A DNA stretch of 20,468 nucleotides from Desulfotignum sp. (GCA_021737445.1 JAIPDY010000029.1:1-20468); one strand, 5' to 3'. Positions 7,617 through 15,302 are shown, counted from the stretch's first letter. Made by a program: numbers and translations. Notes: a model not told the origin generated them from the sequence alone.

Positions 7617-8817
7617 GAATTGTCTTCTCCACCCTTGTCAGGATACGTCCTTGGGATAATATAGTTTCTATCTGGTCCTGGTATGCCACCATTTTTGCAT
7701 CAAAAATAATTTTTTTGTCCGGCAGGGTCCGGGTGACGCTGTATCCCCTGGTTAACACCGAAGCGGGATTTAAGGCGGCCAGTGTTGCAGCTGCTTTTGT
7801 GACCCGGTTTTCCTTGATGGCCATGCAGTGATGCATGGCATGCTGCATCCGCAGGCAGTGAGAAGCCAGTGTCTGTTTGAAATTGGCCATGATCTGGACC
7901 GGACTTTTCAACCGGCTGTGCAGATCATCCAGTTTCTGGTGAAAATATGTCAGTTTCTGGATCATGGCTGCAGACAGGGAAACCTGCATGTCGGTGATCT
8001 GGCGGACCAGCTGTTTTTTTTCTGGCACAGCCAGTTCAGCAGCTGCAGACGGGGTAGGGGCCCTGACATCCGCTGCAAAGTCGGCAATGGTAAAATCGGT
8101 CTCATGGCCGATGCCGGTGATTATCGGTATATGAGAGGCAAAGATGGATCTGGCAACCTTTTCTGAATTAAATGCTGCCAGGTCCTCAATGGAACCGCCG
8201 CCCCGGGCCAGAATGATCACATCTGCCTGCCGGCGCTCATTCACAAGCTCAATTGCACATACAATTTCCTCCTGGGCAGTATCTCCCTGGACCGACACCG
8301 GAACGATCTCAAGCCGGCAGTTGGGAAACCGCCGCTCCGCAATATTGATGATATCTCGCACCGCAGCGCCTGTCCCTGAGGTGATGACCGATATTTTGCA
8401 GGGGAAAAAAGGAATCGGTTGTTTGTGGGCCGCATCAAACAATCCTTCATCACCCAGTTTTTTTTTAAGCTGTTCAAATGCCTTTTGCAGGGATCCGGCA
8501 CCTTCAGGTTCCATGTGTTCAAAAATCAGCTGGTAATTGCCCCGGGGTTCATACAGAGACAGCCGTGCCAATCCCATGATTTTCAACCCGTTCTCAAGGG
8601 TGAATTTCAGATTCCGCTTCTGGTTTTTGAACATGACACCGCTGATCACAGCCTGATCGTCTTTTAAGGAAAAATAAAAATGACCCGAAGCCGGTGCTGC
8701 ACAATTGGAGATCTCACCACTGATCCAGACAAAGGGAAACCGGTCCTCAAGAAGGGTTTTTATTTTTCGGGTCAGGCGTGACACCGAATATATTTGCGTG
8801 GTTCTGTGGTCCGGCAT
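7597..8817 (-). CDS. xseA: Exodeoxyribonuclease VII large subunit
   Basis: XseA is the catalytic subunit of exonuclease VII, used in mismatch and damage repair. The 406-residue protein opens with the typical IYSVSRLTRKIKTLLEDRFP and an OB-fold of about 100 residues (VWISGEISN, GHFYFSLKDD, GNYQLIFEHMEPEG). The catalytic part follows, with SVITSGTGAAVRDI, ILARGGGSIEDLAAFNSE and TGIGHETDFTIADFAADVRA then PTPSAAAEL. A helical coiled-coil region follows, ending in LNPASVLTRGYSVT. The length is within the normal range. The ATG at 8817 has AGGGA about ten bases upstream and a good promoter just before it. It is the first gene of the minus-strand operon with xseB, ispA, dxs and tlyA. Confidence 0.97.
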   Translation of the reverse strand: MPDHRTTQIYSVSRLTRKIKTLLEDRFPFVWISGEISNCAAPASGHFYFSLKDDQAVISGVMFKNQKRNLKFTLENGLKIMGLARLSLYEPRGNYQLIFEHMEPEGAGSLQKAFEQLKKKLGDEGLFDAAHKQPIPFFPCKISVITSGTGAAVRDIINIAERRFPNCRLEIVPVSVQGDTAQEEIVCAIELVNERRQADVIILARGGGSIEDLAAFNSEKVARSIFASHIPIITGIGHETDFTIADFAADVRAPTPSAAAELAVPEKKQLVRQITDMQVSLSAAMIQKLTYFHQKLDDLHSRLKSPVQIMANFKQTLASHCLRMQHAMHHCMAIKENRVTKAAATLAALNPASVLTRGYSVTRTLPDKKIIFDAKMVAYQDQIETILSQGRILTRVEKTIHGKDHI

Positions 8818-8851
8818 TGTGTGTTTTGTCCCTGCAAAATCAAAGACTCCA

Positions 8852-8881
8852 TTTATAGAATAAATTGGGCTGAAAAGTCAA
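8852..8881 (-). promoter_or_regulatory. Sigma-70 promoter of the xseA-xseB-ispA-dxs-tlyA operon
   Basis: On the minus strand TTGACT (8881-8876) is followed by 18 bases and TATAAA (8857-8852). Each box matches five of six consensus positions. The predicted leader to the xseA ATG is about 28 bases. It is the best promoter on this strand before the operon, and no other strong one was found between its genes. Confidence 0.6.
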
Positions 8882-8900
8882 CACCGGGGATTAGGGTCTG

Positions 8901-8914
8901 ATAATATATATTAT
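8901..8914. repeat. A/T-only 14-base palindrome between xseA and the BI-1 gene
   Basis: ATAATATATATTAT is a perfect palindrome lying upstream of both divergent promoters (8852-8881 minus and 9005-9032 plus). It could be an operator or simply A/T-rich spacer; its low complexity makes chance likely. The rest of the 264-base gap holds only the two promoters and the ribosome sites. Confidence 0.25.
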
Positions 8915-9004
8915 GTAAACTTTTTAATTTAATCCAAGATTTTCATACCTCTTTTACACTTGACCGGATGCCCCGAAAAATCGACACATAATTAAATAAT
9001 AATC

Positions 9005-9032
9005 TTGAAATCCCGCCCTTTCATGTTATATT
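9005..9032 (+). promoter_or_regulatory. Sigma-70 promoter of the BI-1 family gene
   Basis: TTGAAA (9005-9010) and TATATT (9027-9032) are separated by 16 bases and each match five of six consensus positions. The leader to the ATG at 9082 would be about 43 bases and ends in a strong GGAGG ribosome site. Confidence 0.55.
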
Positions 9033-9071
9033 GCCTGTAAAATATTAAAGTTTAACTTAAAAAAAACATTT

Positions 9072-9076
9072 GGAGG
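9072..9076 (+). promoter_or_regulatory. Ribosome binding site deciding the BI-1 start
   Basis: GGAGG lies five bases before the ATG at 9082. An in-frame TTG at 9070 overlaps this site and would lack its own, so the longer reading is rejected. Confidence 0.7.
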
Positions 9077-9081
9077 AAAAT

Positions 9082-9783
9082 ATGAATCCCACATTTGCAC
9101 AGACCAGCACCATGGTAAAGGTGAACACCTTTATCAGAAGCGTTTACAACTGGATGACAATCGGATTGGTTCTGACCGGGTTCACATCCTTTTTTGTCTC
9201 CCGCAGCCCGGTGCTGCTCCAGGCATTCCATGGTAACCCGGTCATGCCCATTGTTCTTTTCATCGGGCTCATTGTCCTGTGCGGGTATCTTTCCGCCAGA
9301 ATCCAGAAGATTTCTGCCAGTACTGCCACAGGTCTTTATGTGGCACTGACCGTGGCCTATGGGGTTGTGCTGACGCCGATTTTTTTGATCTACACCGCCT
9401 CATCCATTGTATCCACCTTTTTTATCTGCGCTGCCACATTCGGGGCTGCCAGTGTATATGGCATGGTCACCAAAAAAGATCTCACCGGCATGGCCCAGTT
9501 TCTGATGATGGGACTGATCGGCCTGATCATCGCAATGGTAGTGAACATTTTTATCGGTTCCACCATGATGCAGACCATCATTTCCATGATTGCCGTGCTG
9601 ATCTTCACCGGTCTGACCGCTTATGACACCCAGAAGCTCAAAAACATGGCTGTTACCCTGCCGGACAATGCCACCGGCGCCATGGTTCGCAAAGGTGCCA
9701 TAATGGGTGCCCTGAGCCTGTACCTTGATTTTATGGGCCTGTTCGTCCACCTGCTGCATCTTTTGGGTGTTGCCAGAGATTAA
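9082..9783 (+). CDS. Bax inhibitor-1 / YccA-YbhL family integral membrane protein
   Basis: The 233-residue protein is hydrophobic throughout, with about seven membrane segments after a short polar N-terminus (MNPTFAQTSTMVKVN). Family marks are the N-terminal VYNWMTIGLVLTGF, the mid-protein GAASVYGMVTKKDL and AQFLMMGLIGLIIAMVVN, and near the C-terminus LTAYDTQKLK with the conserved Asp, then GALSLYLDFMGLFVHLLHLL. Members of this family sit in the inner membrane. Some have been linked to calcium leak and some bind FtsH in other bacteria; the role here is not shown by the sequence. The gene has its own promoter at 9005-9032 and a terminator at 9814-9858, so it is a single-gene unit between two minus-strand groups. 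Confidence 0.9.
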   Translation: MNPTFAQTSTMVKVNTFIRSVYNWMTIGLVLTGFTSFFVSRSPVLLQAFHGNPVMPIVLFIGLIVLCGYLSARIQKISASTATGLYVALTVAYGVVLTPIFLIYTASSIVSTFFICAATFGAASVYGMVTKKDLTGMAQFLMMGLIGLIIAMVVNIFIGSTMMQTIISMIAVLIFTGLTAYDTQKLKNMAVTLPDNATGAMVRKGAIMGALSLYLDFMGLFVHLLHLLGVARD

Positions 9784-9813
9784 TCGTTTTACATACTCTT
9801 TTGCACATGCAAA

Positions 9814-9858
9814 GAGAACAGGGCCTGGCACAATTAACATGCCAGGCCCTGTTCTTTT
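9814..9858 (+). terminator. Strong intrinsic terminator after the BI-1 gene
   Basis: GAACAGGGCCTGGCA (9816-9830) pairs perfectly with TGCCAGGCCCTGTTC (9840-9854), a 15-base stem with a 9-base loop, followed by TTTT. It starts about 30 bases after the stop codon. It lies between convergent genes and may also help end the glmM transcript, but the T-run is better on the plus strand. Confidence 0.85.
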
Positions 9859-9912
9859 CCAGTGCCCTGATTTTTTTTACACTTTTCGGGTATGTGCCGT
9901 TCGGCAAAAGGT

Positions 9913-11250
9913 TCAGATATTTTCCCGGATGGCATGGCAGATTTTTTCACAGCAGGCGGCTGTCACCGCTTTTTTGGGTCCTTCCACCATCACCCTGAGC
10001 AGTGGCTGGGTACCTGAGTACCGCACCAGAACCCGCCCTTTTTCCGCCAGTTCAGCTTCCACCTCTTTAATCGCAGTTGCGATGGCCGGAATCTGCATGA
10101 AATCGGGCCGGGATGCATCCACCATCACATTTTTGAGTACCTGGGGATACACCTTCATCACTGCTGCCAGTTCTGACAAAGACCGGTCGGTTTCAGCCAT
10201 CACCGTTATCAGGCGCAGTGCCGACAACATGCCGTCACCTGTGGTGTGATCCTCCAGGAAAATCATGTGACCTGAGTCCTCTCCCCCCATGACCGCACCG
10301 GATTGTACCATCTTTGCCAGCACCTGCCGGTCTCCCACCCCGGTTTTTATGTGATCAATTCCCAGGGATTCCAGAGCCCTGGTCAAGCCGAAGTTGCTCA
10401 TGATTGTACTTACAACCATATTGTTTTTCAGCTGATTCTTTTCCTTGGAATGCCTGGCACAGATGGCCAGGATTCGGTCGCCGGTGATTTCATCGCCTTT
10501 ATCATCCACTGCTATCATTCTGTCTGCATCTCCGTCAAAGGCAATGCCCAGATCCGCCCCCCGGGCCAGAACCTGTTCCTTGAGATCCAGGGTATGCTGG
10601 GATCCGCAATCTTTATTGATGTTGAACCCGTCTGGATGATCATGGATGAATGTCGCATCAAACAACCGGTCATGAAATACCATACGGCATATTTCACTGG
10701 CCGCACCATTGGATGCATCCACCACCAGCCTGATGCGGGGTGACAGTTTCCTGAAAGGAAACCTGCCCAGCAGAAACCGGGTATACATTTTTAAACTATC
10801 CGGAATAATTGATATTTTTCCCACATTATCCCGTGGAACATTTTGAAAATCCCTGATATGGCACTCAATGGCATCTTCCTGATCATCTGTGAGCTTGAGA
10901 CCACCTTTTTGAAATATTTTAATGCCGTTGTCATGAAACGGGTTATGGGATGCGGAAATAACAATACCGGCCCCGGCCCTGTTCAGACAGGACAAAAGAA
11001 ACGCCACGCCCGGGGTGGGAATCACCCCGGCCAACCCGACATCCACACCGGCTGATGCAGCACCTGCTGCCAGGGCCGCCTCCAGCATATCCCCGGAAAT
11101 TCTGGTATCTTTGCCGATCACCACCTGGTTTTGCCCCAGGTCCTGGGCCAGCACCGCAGCTGCCCTGCCCACCTTGAGTGCGGTTTCACAGGTCATGGGA
11201 TGGGTATTGGCCCGGCCCCGGATACCGTCTGTGCCAAACAGTCGTGTCAT
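9913..11250 (-). CDS. glmM: Phosphoglucosamine mutase
   Basis: GlmM converts glucosamine-6-phosphate to glucosamine-1-phosphate on the way to UDP-GlcNAc for peptidoglycan and lipopolysaccharide. The 445 residues match the family length. The N-terminus is LFGTDGIRG (4-12), the phosphoserine loop is ISASHNP (98-104, Ser101 catalytic), the metal-binding loop is DGDADR (239-244), the sugar loop is GGEDSGH, and the C-terminal phosphate loop is RYSGTQPLLRVMVEGP. The GTQ in place of GTE is the only visible variation in these motifs. The ATG at 11250 follows AGGA by nine bases. It lies 23 bases after the GlmU-like gene, so the two are probably one transcript. Confidence 0.96.
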   Translation of the reverse strand: MTRLFGTDGIRGRANTHPMTCETALKVGRAAAVLAQDLGQNQVVIGKDTRISGDMLEAALAAGAASAGVDVGLAGVIPTPGVAFLLSCLNRAGAGIVISASHNPFHDNGIKIFQKGGLKLTDDQEDAIECHIRDFQNVPRDNVGKISIIPDSLKMYTRFLLGRFPFRKLSPRIRLVVDASNGAASEICRMVFHDRLFDATFIHDHPDGFNINKDCGSQHTLDLKEQVLARGADLGIAFDGDADRMIAVDDKGDEITGDRILAICARHSKEKNQLKNNMVVSTIMSNFGLTRALESLGIDHIKTGVGDRQVLAKMVQSGAVMGGEDSGHMIFLEDHTTGDGMLSALRLITVMAETDRSLSELAAVMKVYPQVLKNVMVDASRPDFMQIPAIATAIKEVEAELAEKGRVLVRYSGTQPLLRVMVEGPKKAVTAACCEKICHAIRENI

Positions 11251-11273
11251 GGGAATATATCCTTGAGAAATGT

Positions 11274-11294
11274 TCAGATCTGCAAAAGATCTGA
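11274..11294 (-). other. Small hairpin at the end of the GlmU-like gene
   Basis: TCAGATCT (11274-11281) and AGATCTGA (11287-11294) form a perfect 8-base inverted repeat with a 5-base loop. It includes the stop codon of the GlmU-like gene and lies 24 bases before the glmM ATG. There is no T-run, so a terminator is unlikely; it may be fortuitous or affect coupling. Confidence 0.35.
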
Positions 11295-12455
11295 CATATT
11301 TGTTTCAATATCCAGTAGCCATCCGGATCCCAGAGATTTGAGTTCAGGGCTGAGGCCCTGGATAGCTGCAATATAATCTGTTTTGTTTTTTTCCGCCAGC
11401 GCTGCCGCCTGGGTGACAAAAGATTCCCCCATAGATGAAAGAATGGTGGTGCGCAGTGTCCGGTCCACCTGTCTGCCGGCGGTTTCCATGTTGGCCGAAA
11501 TCTGCCCGTGGGTCCGGGAAGAGCCTAAAGTATCACAAAATTTTTCAAGCTGCCGGACGCGCTCTTTGATGCACCCGGCCAGGGTGTTACCGAGCCCCTG
11601 CACCAGTTCCCGGGACAGGGTGTCCACAGCAAAGAGGGGGCGCACATGCACATACCAGGCGTTCAGGGCTGTCAGAGCCGCAATATACCGGATATTGTGA
11701 TTAAATATCCTGACGGCTCCGGTATGCAGGCCAAACCGCCTGGGCAGGGAAACCGATTTTGTTCCTGCAGCCAGAATCAGCCGGTCCGGGCGTTCCTCAT
11801 CTTTGCGGACAATGGACCCGGCCCCTGTCAGGCATCCGAATCCGATACGCAAAGGTCCCACAATCCCCCCCTGCCCGCCCAAAAAAATGGGATGCTGGTC
11901 CAGCATCACCCCCTGGTGAACATTGCCCATCATGGAAGGGGTGGCCTTGTCCTGGTTGGGGGTATAGTTAAAATGGATAAAAGAGGATCCGACTTCTGAA
12001 TGGTTTTTCCGGCTGGTGCCGCCGGCCATGAAGCAGTCGCAGAAATTGATCAGGCTGCCCAGAGTGACAAAAGGGAACAAAACAGTCTGTTTGAGTCCAA
12101 CTGTATGGGCGGCACAAACCTGTTCCTCCAGAATGGTGCCGGCCCTGACATGGGCATTTGAACCAAACACATTATCGCCTAAAAACACCGCCTCCTGGAA
12201 AAACCCGCCGTTGAGCCGGACATTTTTTCCCACCAGACAGTTTTCCAGGGTTACCGGGGCCTCATACCCGATCCTTGCCCCGGGCAGAATCAGGGTGCGG
12301 CTTCCCGTGATTTTACACCCGGCAAACACAGTTGTCCCTTTTCCGGCAATCCTGTCCGGATCCACGTCACCGGCAATATAAACCGAATCCGGATTGGGCA
12401 TGATAACCCCTTTTGCCAGCAGTTTCTCTTTGATTGCATGATCGGTTGGTTTCAT
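11274..12455 (-). CDS. GlmU-like left-handed beta-helix protein without pyrophosphorylase domain
   Basis: The 393-residue protein has hexapeptide-repeat character over about residues 25-220 (GAKIxG-like turns such as GARIGYEAPVTL, LVGKNVRLNGG, FLGDNVFGSNAHV, GPLRIGFGCLTGAGSIV). The block RKNH (149-152) followed by HFNYTP (161-166), GGQGG and GAGSIVRKD resembles the acetyltransferase half of GlmU, where KxNH carries the catalytic His and TCNYDG binds substrate. The nucleotidyltransferase domain of GlmU (LAAGxGTRM) is absent. The C-terminal 120 residues look helical and have no family I recognise. Such proteins are often labelled UDP-GlcNAc pyrophosphorylase, which the sequence does not support here. 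Its place 23 bases upstream of glmM suggests amino-sugar work, perhaps glucosamine-1-phosphate acetylation. The ATG at 12455 has no clear ribosome site; an in-frame ATG at 12401 has AAGGGG five bases before it and would give 375 residues. Confidence 0.75.
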   Translation of the reverse strand: MKPTDHAIKEKLLAKGVIMPNPDSVYIAGDVDPDRIAGKGTTVFAGCKITGSRTLILPGARIGYEAPVTLENCLVGKNVRLNGGFFQEAVFLGDNVFGSNAHVRAGTILEEQVCAAHTVGLKQTVLFPFVTLGSLINFCDCFMAGGTSRKNHSEVGSSFIHFNYTPNQDKATPSMMGNVHQGVMLDQHPIFLGGQGGIVGPLRIGFGCLTGAGSIVRKDEERPDRLILAAGTKSVSLPRRFGLHTGAVRIFNHNIRYIAALTALNAWYVHVRPLFAVDTLSRELVQGLGNTLAGCIKERVRQLEKFCDTLGSSRTHGQISANMETAGRQVDRTLRTTILSSMGESFVTQAAALAEKNKTDYIAAIQGLSPELKSLGSGWLLDIETNMSDLLQI

Positions 12456-12463
12456 AGGACTTA

Positions 12464-12493
12464 GTATTAATCGCCCCGGCAGGCACCTGTCAA
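12464..12493 (-). promoter_or_regulatory. Possible promoter of the GlmU-like gene and glmM
   Basis: On the minus strand a consensus -35 box TTGACA (12493-12488) is followed by 18 bases and a weak -10 box TAATAC (12469-12464). If used, transcription would begin within a few bases of the ATG at 12455, which would favour either a near-leaderless message or the internal ATG at 12401. The -35 box is one arm of the palindrome at 12489-12504. Confidence 0.25.
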
Positions 12494-12504
12494 TAATTAT
12501 TGAC
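12489..12504. promoter_or_regulatory. 16-base perfect palindrome between pgi and the glm pair (possible operator)
   Basis: GTCAATAATTATTGAC is perfectly self-complementary and sits in the 210-base divergent gap. Its arms contain TTGAC on both strands, and the minus-strand arm is the -35 box of the possible promoter at 12464-12493. This is the layout of an operator, but no regulator gene lies next to it and no second copy was noticed in the window. Confidence 0.4.
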
Positions 12505-12589
12505 TGTTTTTGTAAAAAATCGGCAGAAACTGCTGGCTGGATGGCCTTACATTTAGAATGAATTCACCGTGAGGATCAAGGGTAATCTC

Positions 12590-12618
12590 TTTACACCCCA
12601 GAAAAATGCTGGTACAAA
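12590..12618 (+). promoter_or_regulatory. Possible sigma-70 promoter of pgi
   Basis: TTTACA (12590-12595) and TACAAA (12613-12618) are separated by 17 bases, matching five and four consensus positions. The leader to the pgi ATG would be about 41 bases. Confidence 0.4.
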
Positions 12619-12665
12619 TTTAAAAACCGGTCAGTAACAATATTTAAAGGATACCGATACCCCCC

Positions 12666-14279
12666 ATGTATGCATCAGACAGTTTTAGATCCCTGCTAAA
12701 ACATGCGCCCCGGTTTGACACCCCGGATTATCATTTAAAACAGATGATCAAAACGCCCGGGCGGCTGGCAGATTTTTCCTCAGGTCTTCCCGGCTTTTTT
12801 TTTGATTTTTCCCGTCAGCGCCTGGACCGGGAGGTGATACAAAACTTAAAAACCCTGGCACAGGAAACAAAAGCCAGGGAGATGTTTTCCAGAATGGCTG
12901 CCGGTGACAGGGTTAATACCACGGAAAACAGATCAGCCCTGCACACGGCAGCCAGAGGGTTTATCTCCCCGGGTCTGAGACCTGAAGACCCCCGGATACT
13001 ATATGACATGCAGGCGGTGGCCCGAAAGATCAGCACCTTTTCAAAGGATATCAGAAACGGCACCATTACCGGCACTTCAGGACAACCGTTCACCGATGCA
13101 GTGGTGGTGGGGATCGGCGGGTCATACCTTGGGTGTGAATTTGTTTATAAAGCCCTGCAAGCTTGCCACTGCCCGAAAATAAACCTGCATTTTCTATCCA
13201 ACGTGGATATTGACAATTTCGGGCAGGTCACCTCCCGGATCAGTCCCGGCACCTGTCTGTGGATCATTGTATCAAAATCCTATACCACAACAGAAACCAT
13301 GGCCAACCTGGCCCAGGTGAACGCCTATCTGAAACGGCATAAGCTTCTGCCACAGGACCACCTGGTGACAATCACCGCCAAGGGCAGCCCGGGAGATGAC
13401 CCTGCCAACCCGGTGCTGGCAAGTTTTCACATGTTTGATTTCATCGGCGGCAGGTATTCGGTATCCTCTGCCGTGGGCGGAGTGCCTTTGAGTCTGGCCT
13501 TCGGGTATGAGGTTTTTGAACGGTTTCTGAAAGGGTGCGGCCGCATGGACCGCCATGCCCTGGATGCCCCTGTTCTGGAAAATATCCCGCTGATGGCGGC
13601 CTTGATCAGCATCTGGAATATCCAGGTGCTTGGCTACACGGCCCAGGCTGTCATCCCCTATTCCAGCGCCCTGTCAAAACTGGCTCCCCATGTTCAGCAA
13701 CTGTATATGGAAAGCCTTGGCAAGGGAGTGGATAGAAATGGAAAGTCTCTGCCCTGCCCGGCCGGCAGCATTATTTTCGGGGAACCCGGCACCAATGCCC
13801 AGCACTCTTTTTTTCAGCTGGCCCACCAGGGCCCGGCTTTTCCTGTGGAATTTATCGGAGTTTTAAATCCGGGCTACACAAAAAATCAGGTAACTGCAAA
13901 AGGAGTGTTCAACCACCAGGAGCTGTGGGCCAACCTCATTGCCCAGACCATGGCCCTGGCAGAGGGCCAGGATCATGACCTGCCGGCCAGAACCTTTACC
14001 GGAAACCGGCCCTCATCCCTGTTGGTACTGGATAATCTGTCTGCTGAAAGCCTTGGTATGCTGTTGTCCTTTTATGAGGCCAGAACCGTGTTTGAAGGGT
14101 TTATTTCAGGCATCAACCCCTTTGACCAGTTCGGGGTGGAACTGGGCAAGGTTCTGGCTGCAACCCTTCGAAAACAGATGGCTGCCAGAAACCATGACCC
14201 GTCCCATGAATTTGATCATCCAGACACCAATGCTGTCTTTTATCTCAAGGCCCTGTTTAAAAAAAGGATTGACCAATAG
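12666..14279 (+). CDS. pgi: Glucose-6-phosphate isomerase
   Basis: Pgi interconverts glucose-6-phosphate and fructose-6-phosphate in the cytoplasm. The 537 residues are close to the 549 of E. coli. Visible landmarks are GIGGSYLG (149-156), the phosphate-binding SKSYTTTET (203-211), the signature GGRYS (261-265), catalytic Glu349 in YMESLGKGVDRNG, catalytic His380 in GTNAQHSFFQL, and the C-terminal Lys in GVELGKVLA. All active-site residues expected of the family are present. The ATG at 12666 is the first in frame after a stop; the nearest ribosome site, AAAGGA at 12646-12651, is 14 bases away, longer than usual. The gene is divergent from the glm pair and supplies the precursor of amino-sugar synthesis. 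It ends nine bases before the convergent fabH-type gene. Confidence 0.96.
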   Translation: MYASDSFRSLLKHAPRFDTPDYHLKQMIKTPGRLADFSSGLPGFFFDFSRQRLDREVIQNLKTLAQETKAREMFSRMAAGDRVNTTENRSALHTAARGFISPGLRPEDPRILYDMQAVARKISTFSKDIRNGTITGTSGQPFTDAVVVGIGGSYLGCEFVYKALQACHCPKINLHFLSNVDIDNFGQVTSRISPGTCLWIIVSKSYTTTETMANLAQVNAYLKRHKLLPQDHLVTITAKGSPGDDPANPVLASFHMFDFIGGRYSVSSAVGGVPLSLAFGYEVFERFLKGCGRMDRHALDAPVLENIPLMAALISIWNIQVLGYTAQAVIPYSSALSKLAPHVQQLYMESLGKGVDRNGKSLPCPAGSIIFGEPGTNAQHSFFQLAHQGPAFPVEFIGVLNPGYTKNQVTAKGVFNHQELWANLIAQTMALAEGQDHDLPARTFTGNRPSSLLVLDNLSAESLGMLLSFYEARTVFEGFISGINPFDQFGVELGKVLAATLRKQMAARNHDPSHEFDHPDTNAVFYLKALFKKRIDQ

Positions 14280-14288
14280 GACAAAAGG

Positions 14289-15296
14289 TCAGAAAAACCG
14301 GAAAATAGATGCTCCCCAGGTCAGGCCTGCCCCCAGCGCCACAAACAGCACGGTTTCCCCGGGCTTTCCCACCCGTTCCTGGGCCATGGCCTCATGCAGG
14401 GCCAATGGAATGCTTGCTGCGGTGGTGTTGCCATATTTTTCAATATTGTGAAATATTTTGGACGGCTCCAGTTTCATAAACTGGCCGAACGCCTGGTTGA
14501 TGCGCTTGTTGGCCTGGTGTGGCACCACCAGATCGATCTCATCCAGTGTGATACCAGCTTTTTGCAGCGCTTCATTGGTCACCTGGGGCAGCATTCTCAC
14601 CGCTTTTTTAAAAATTGCCGGTCCGTCCATTACCGGATAATACCTGGGATCATCAAAAGCGAGATTCGGAGGAAAGCGCTCAATAAGTCTGGATGCCGGC
14701 AGTTCAGTCATCAAAGATCCGGCATGGTTGCCGTCAGCATGCAGGGCAGACGACAGCAGTCCGATCTTTTCATCGGTCTCGACCCCTTCGATGCAGACAG
14801 CGGCGGCCCCGTCCCCGAAAATCACGGTGACATCCCGTCCCCGGGTGGTTTTATCCAGCCCGGATGAATGCACCTCTCCGCCCACCAGCAGGACTCGGTT
14901 GGCAAGGCCGGATTTGATATAGGCATCTGCTGTGGCCAGGCCGTAAAGAAAACCGGTGCACTGCTGCCGGATATCCAGCACCGGTGTTTTGTCCAGACCC
15001 AGTTTTGCCGCCATCAGGCATCCGGAACCCGGAAACATGATATCCGGACTCAAGGTGGCAAAAATAATGAAATCCAGATCTTCAGGGTGCCACCCGGCAT
15101 CATCCAGAGCCATTTGTGCAGCTTTTGCCCCCAGATCGGAAGCCCCGCACTCTTCATTGATCCAGTACCGCTGCTTGATGCCGGTGCGCTGGCGTATCCA
15201 TTCATCAGAGGTATCCATAATTTTTTCAAGGTCATGATTGGTCACCACATTGGGGGGGACAAACATGCCTGTGCTTTTTATCAGGGTTTTTTTCAT
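14289..15296 (-). CDS. fabH: 3-oxoacyl-ACP synthase III family protein (KAS III)
   Basis: KAS III enzymes condense a short acyl-CoA with malonyl-ACP to start fatty-acid chains. The 335-residue protein carries the full Cys-His-Asn triad: Cys113 in RQQCTGFLYG, His260 in PHQANKRI and Asn290 in YGNTTAASIPLAL. It also has DEWIRQRTGI (31-40), GDGAAA (161-166) and a glycine-rich end, GAGLTWGA. It is somewhat longer than E. coli FabH (317), with extra residues around 190-225. RQQC replaces the AAAC of classical FabH, so the primer may differ. I chose the ATG at 15296, which has GAAGGA six bases upstream; a TTG at 15326 would add ten unrelated residues. No other fab genes are beside it, so a role in branched-chain or special lipids rather than bulk synthesis is possible. 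Confidence 0.85.
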   Translation of the reverse strand: MKKTLIKSTGMFVPPNVVTNHDLEKIMDTSDEWIRQRTGIKQRYWINEECGASDLGAKAAQMALDDAGWHPEDLDFIIFATLSPDIMFPGSGCLMAAKLGLDKTPVLDIRQQCTGFLYGLATADAYIKSGLANRVLLVGGEVHSSGLDKTTRGRDVTVIFGDGAAAVCIEGVETDEKIGLLSSALHADGNHAGSLMTELPASRLIERFPPNLAFDDPRYYPVMDGPAIFKKAVRMLPQVTNEALQKAGITLDEIDLVVPHQANKRINQAFGQFMKLEPSKIFHNIEKYGNTTAASIPLALHEAMAQERVGKPGETVLFVALGAGLTWGASIFRFF

Positions 15297-15302
15297 GGGT
15301 TT

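Noticed and set aside
8960..8992. TTGACC as a -35 box for the BI-1 gene
   Set aside because: The nearest -10-like sequence (CATAAT) is 21 bases away. The pair at 9005-9032 is much better placed.
9824..9842. TGGCAC at the end of the BI-1 gene as a sigma-54 site
   Set aside because: There is no TTGC at the right distance, and the sequence is part of the terminator stem.
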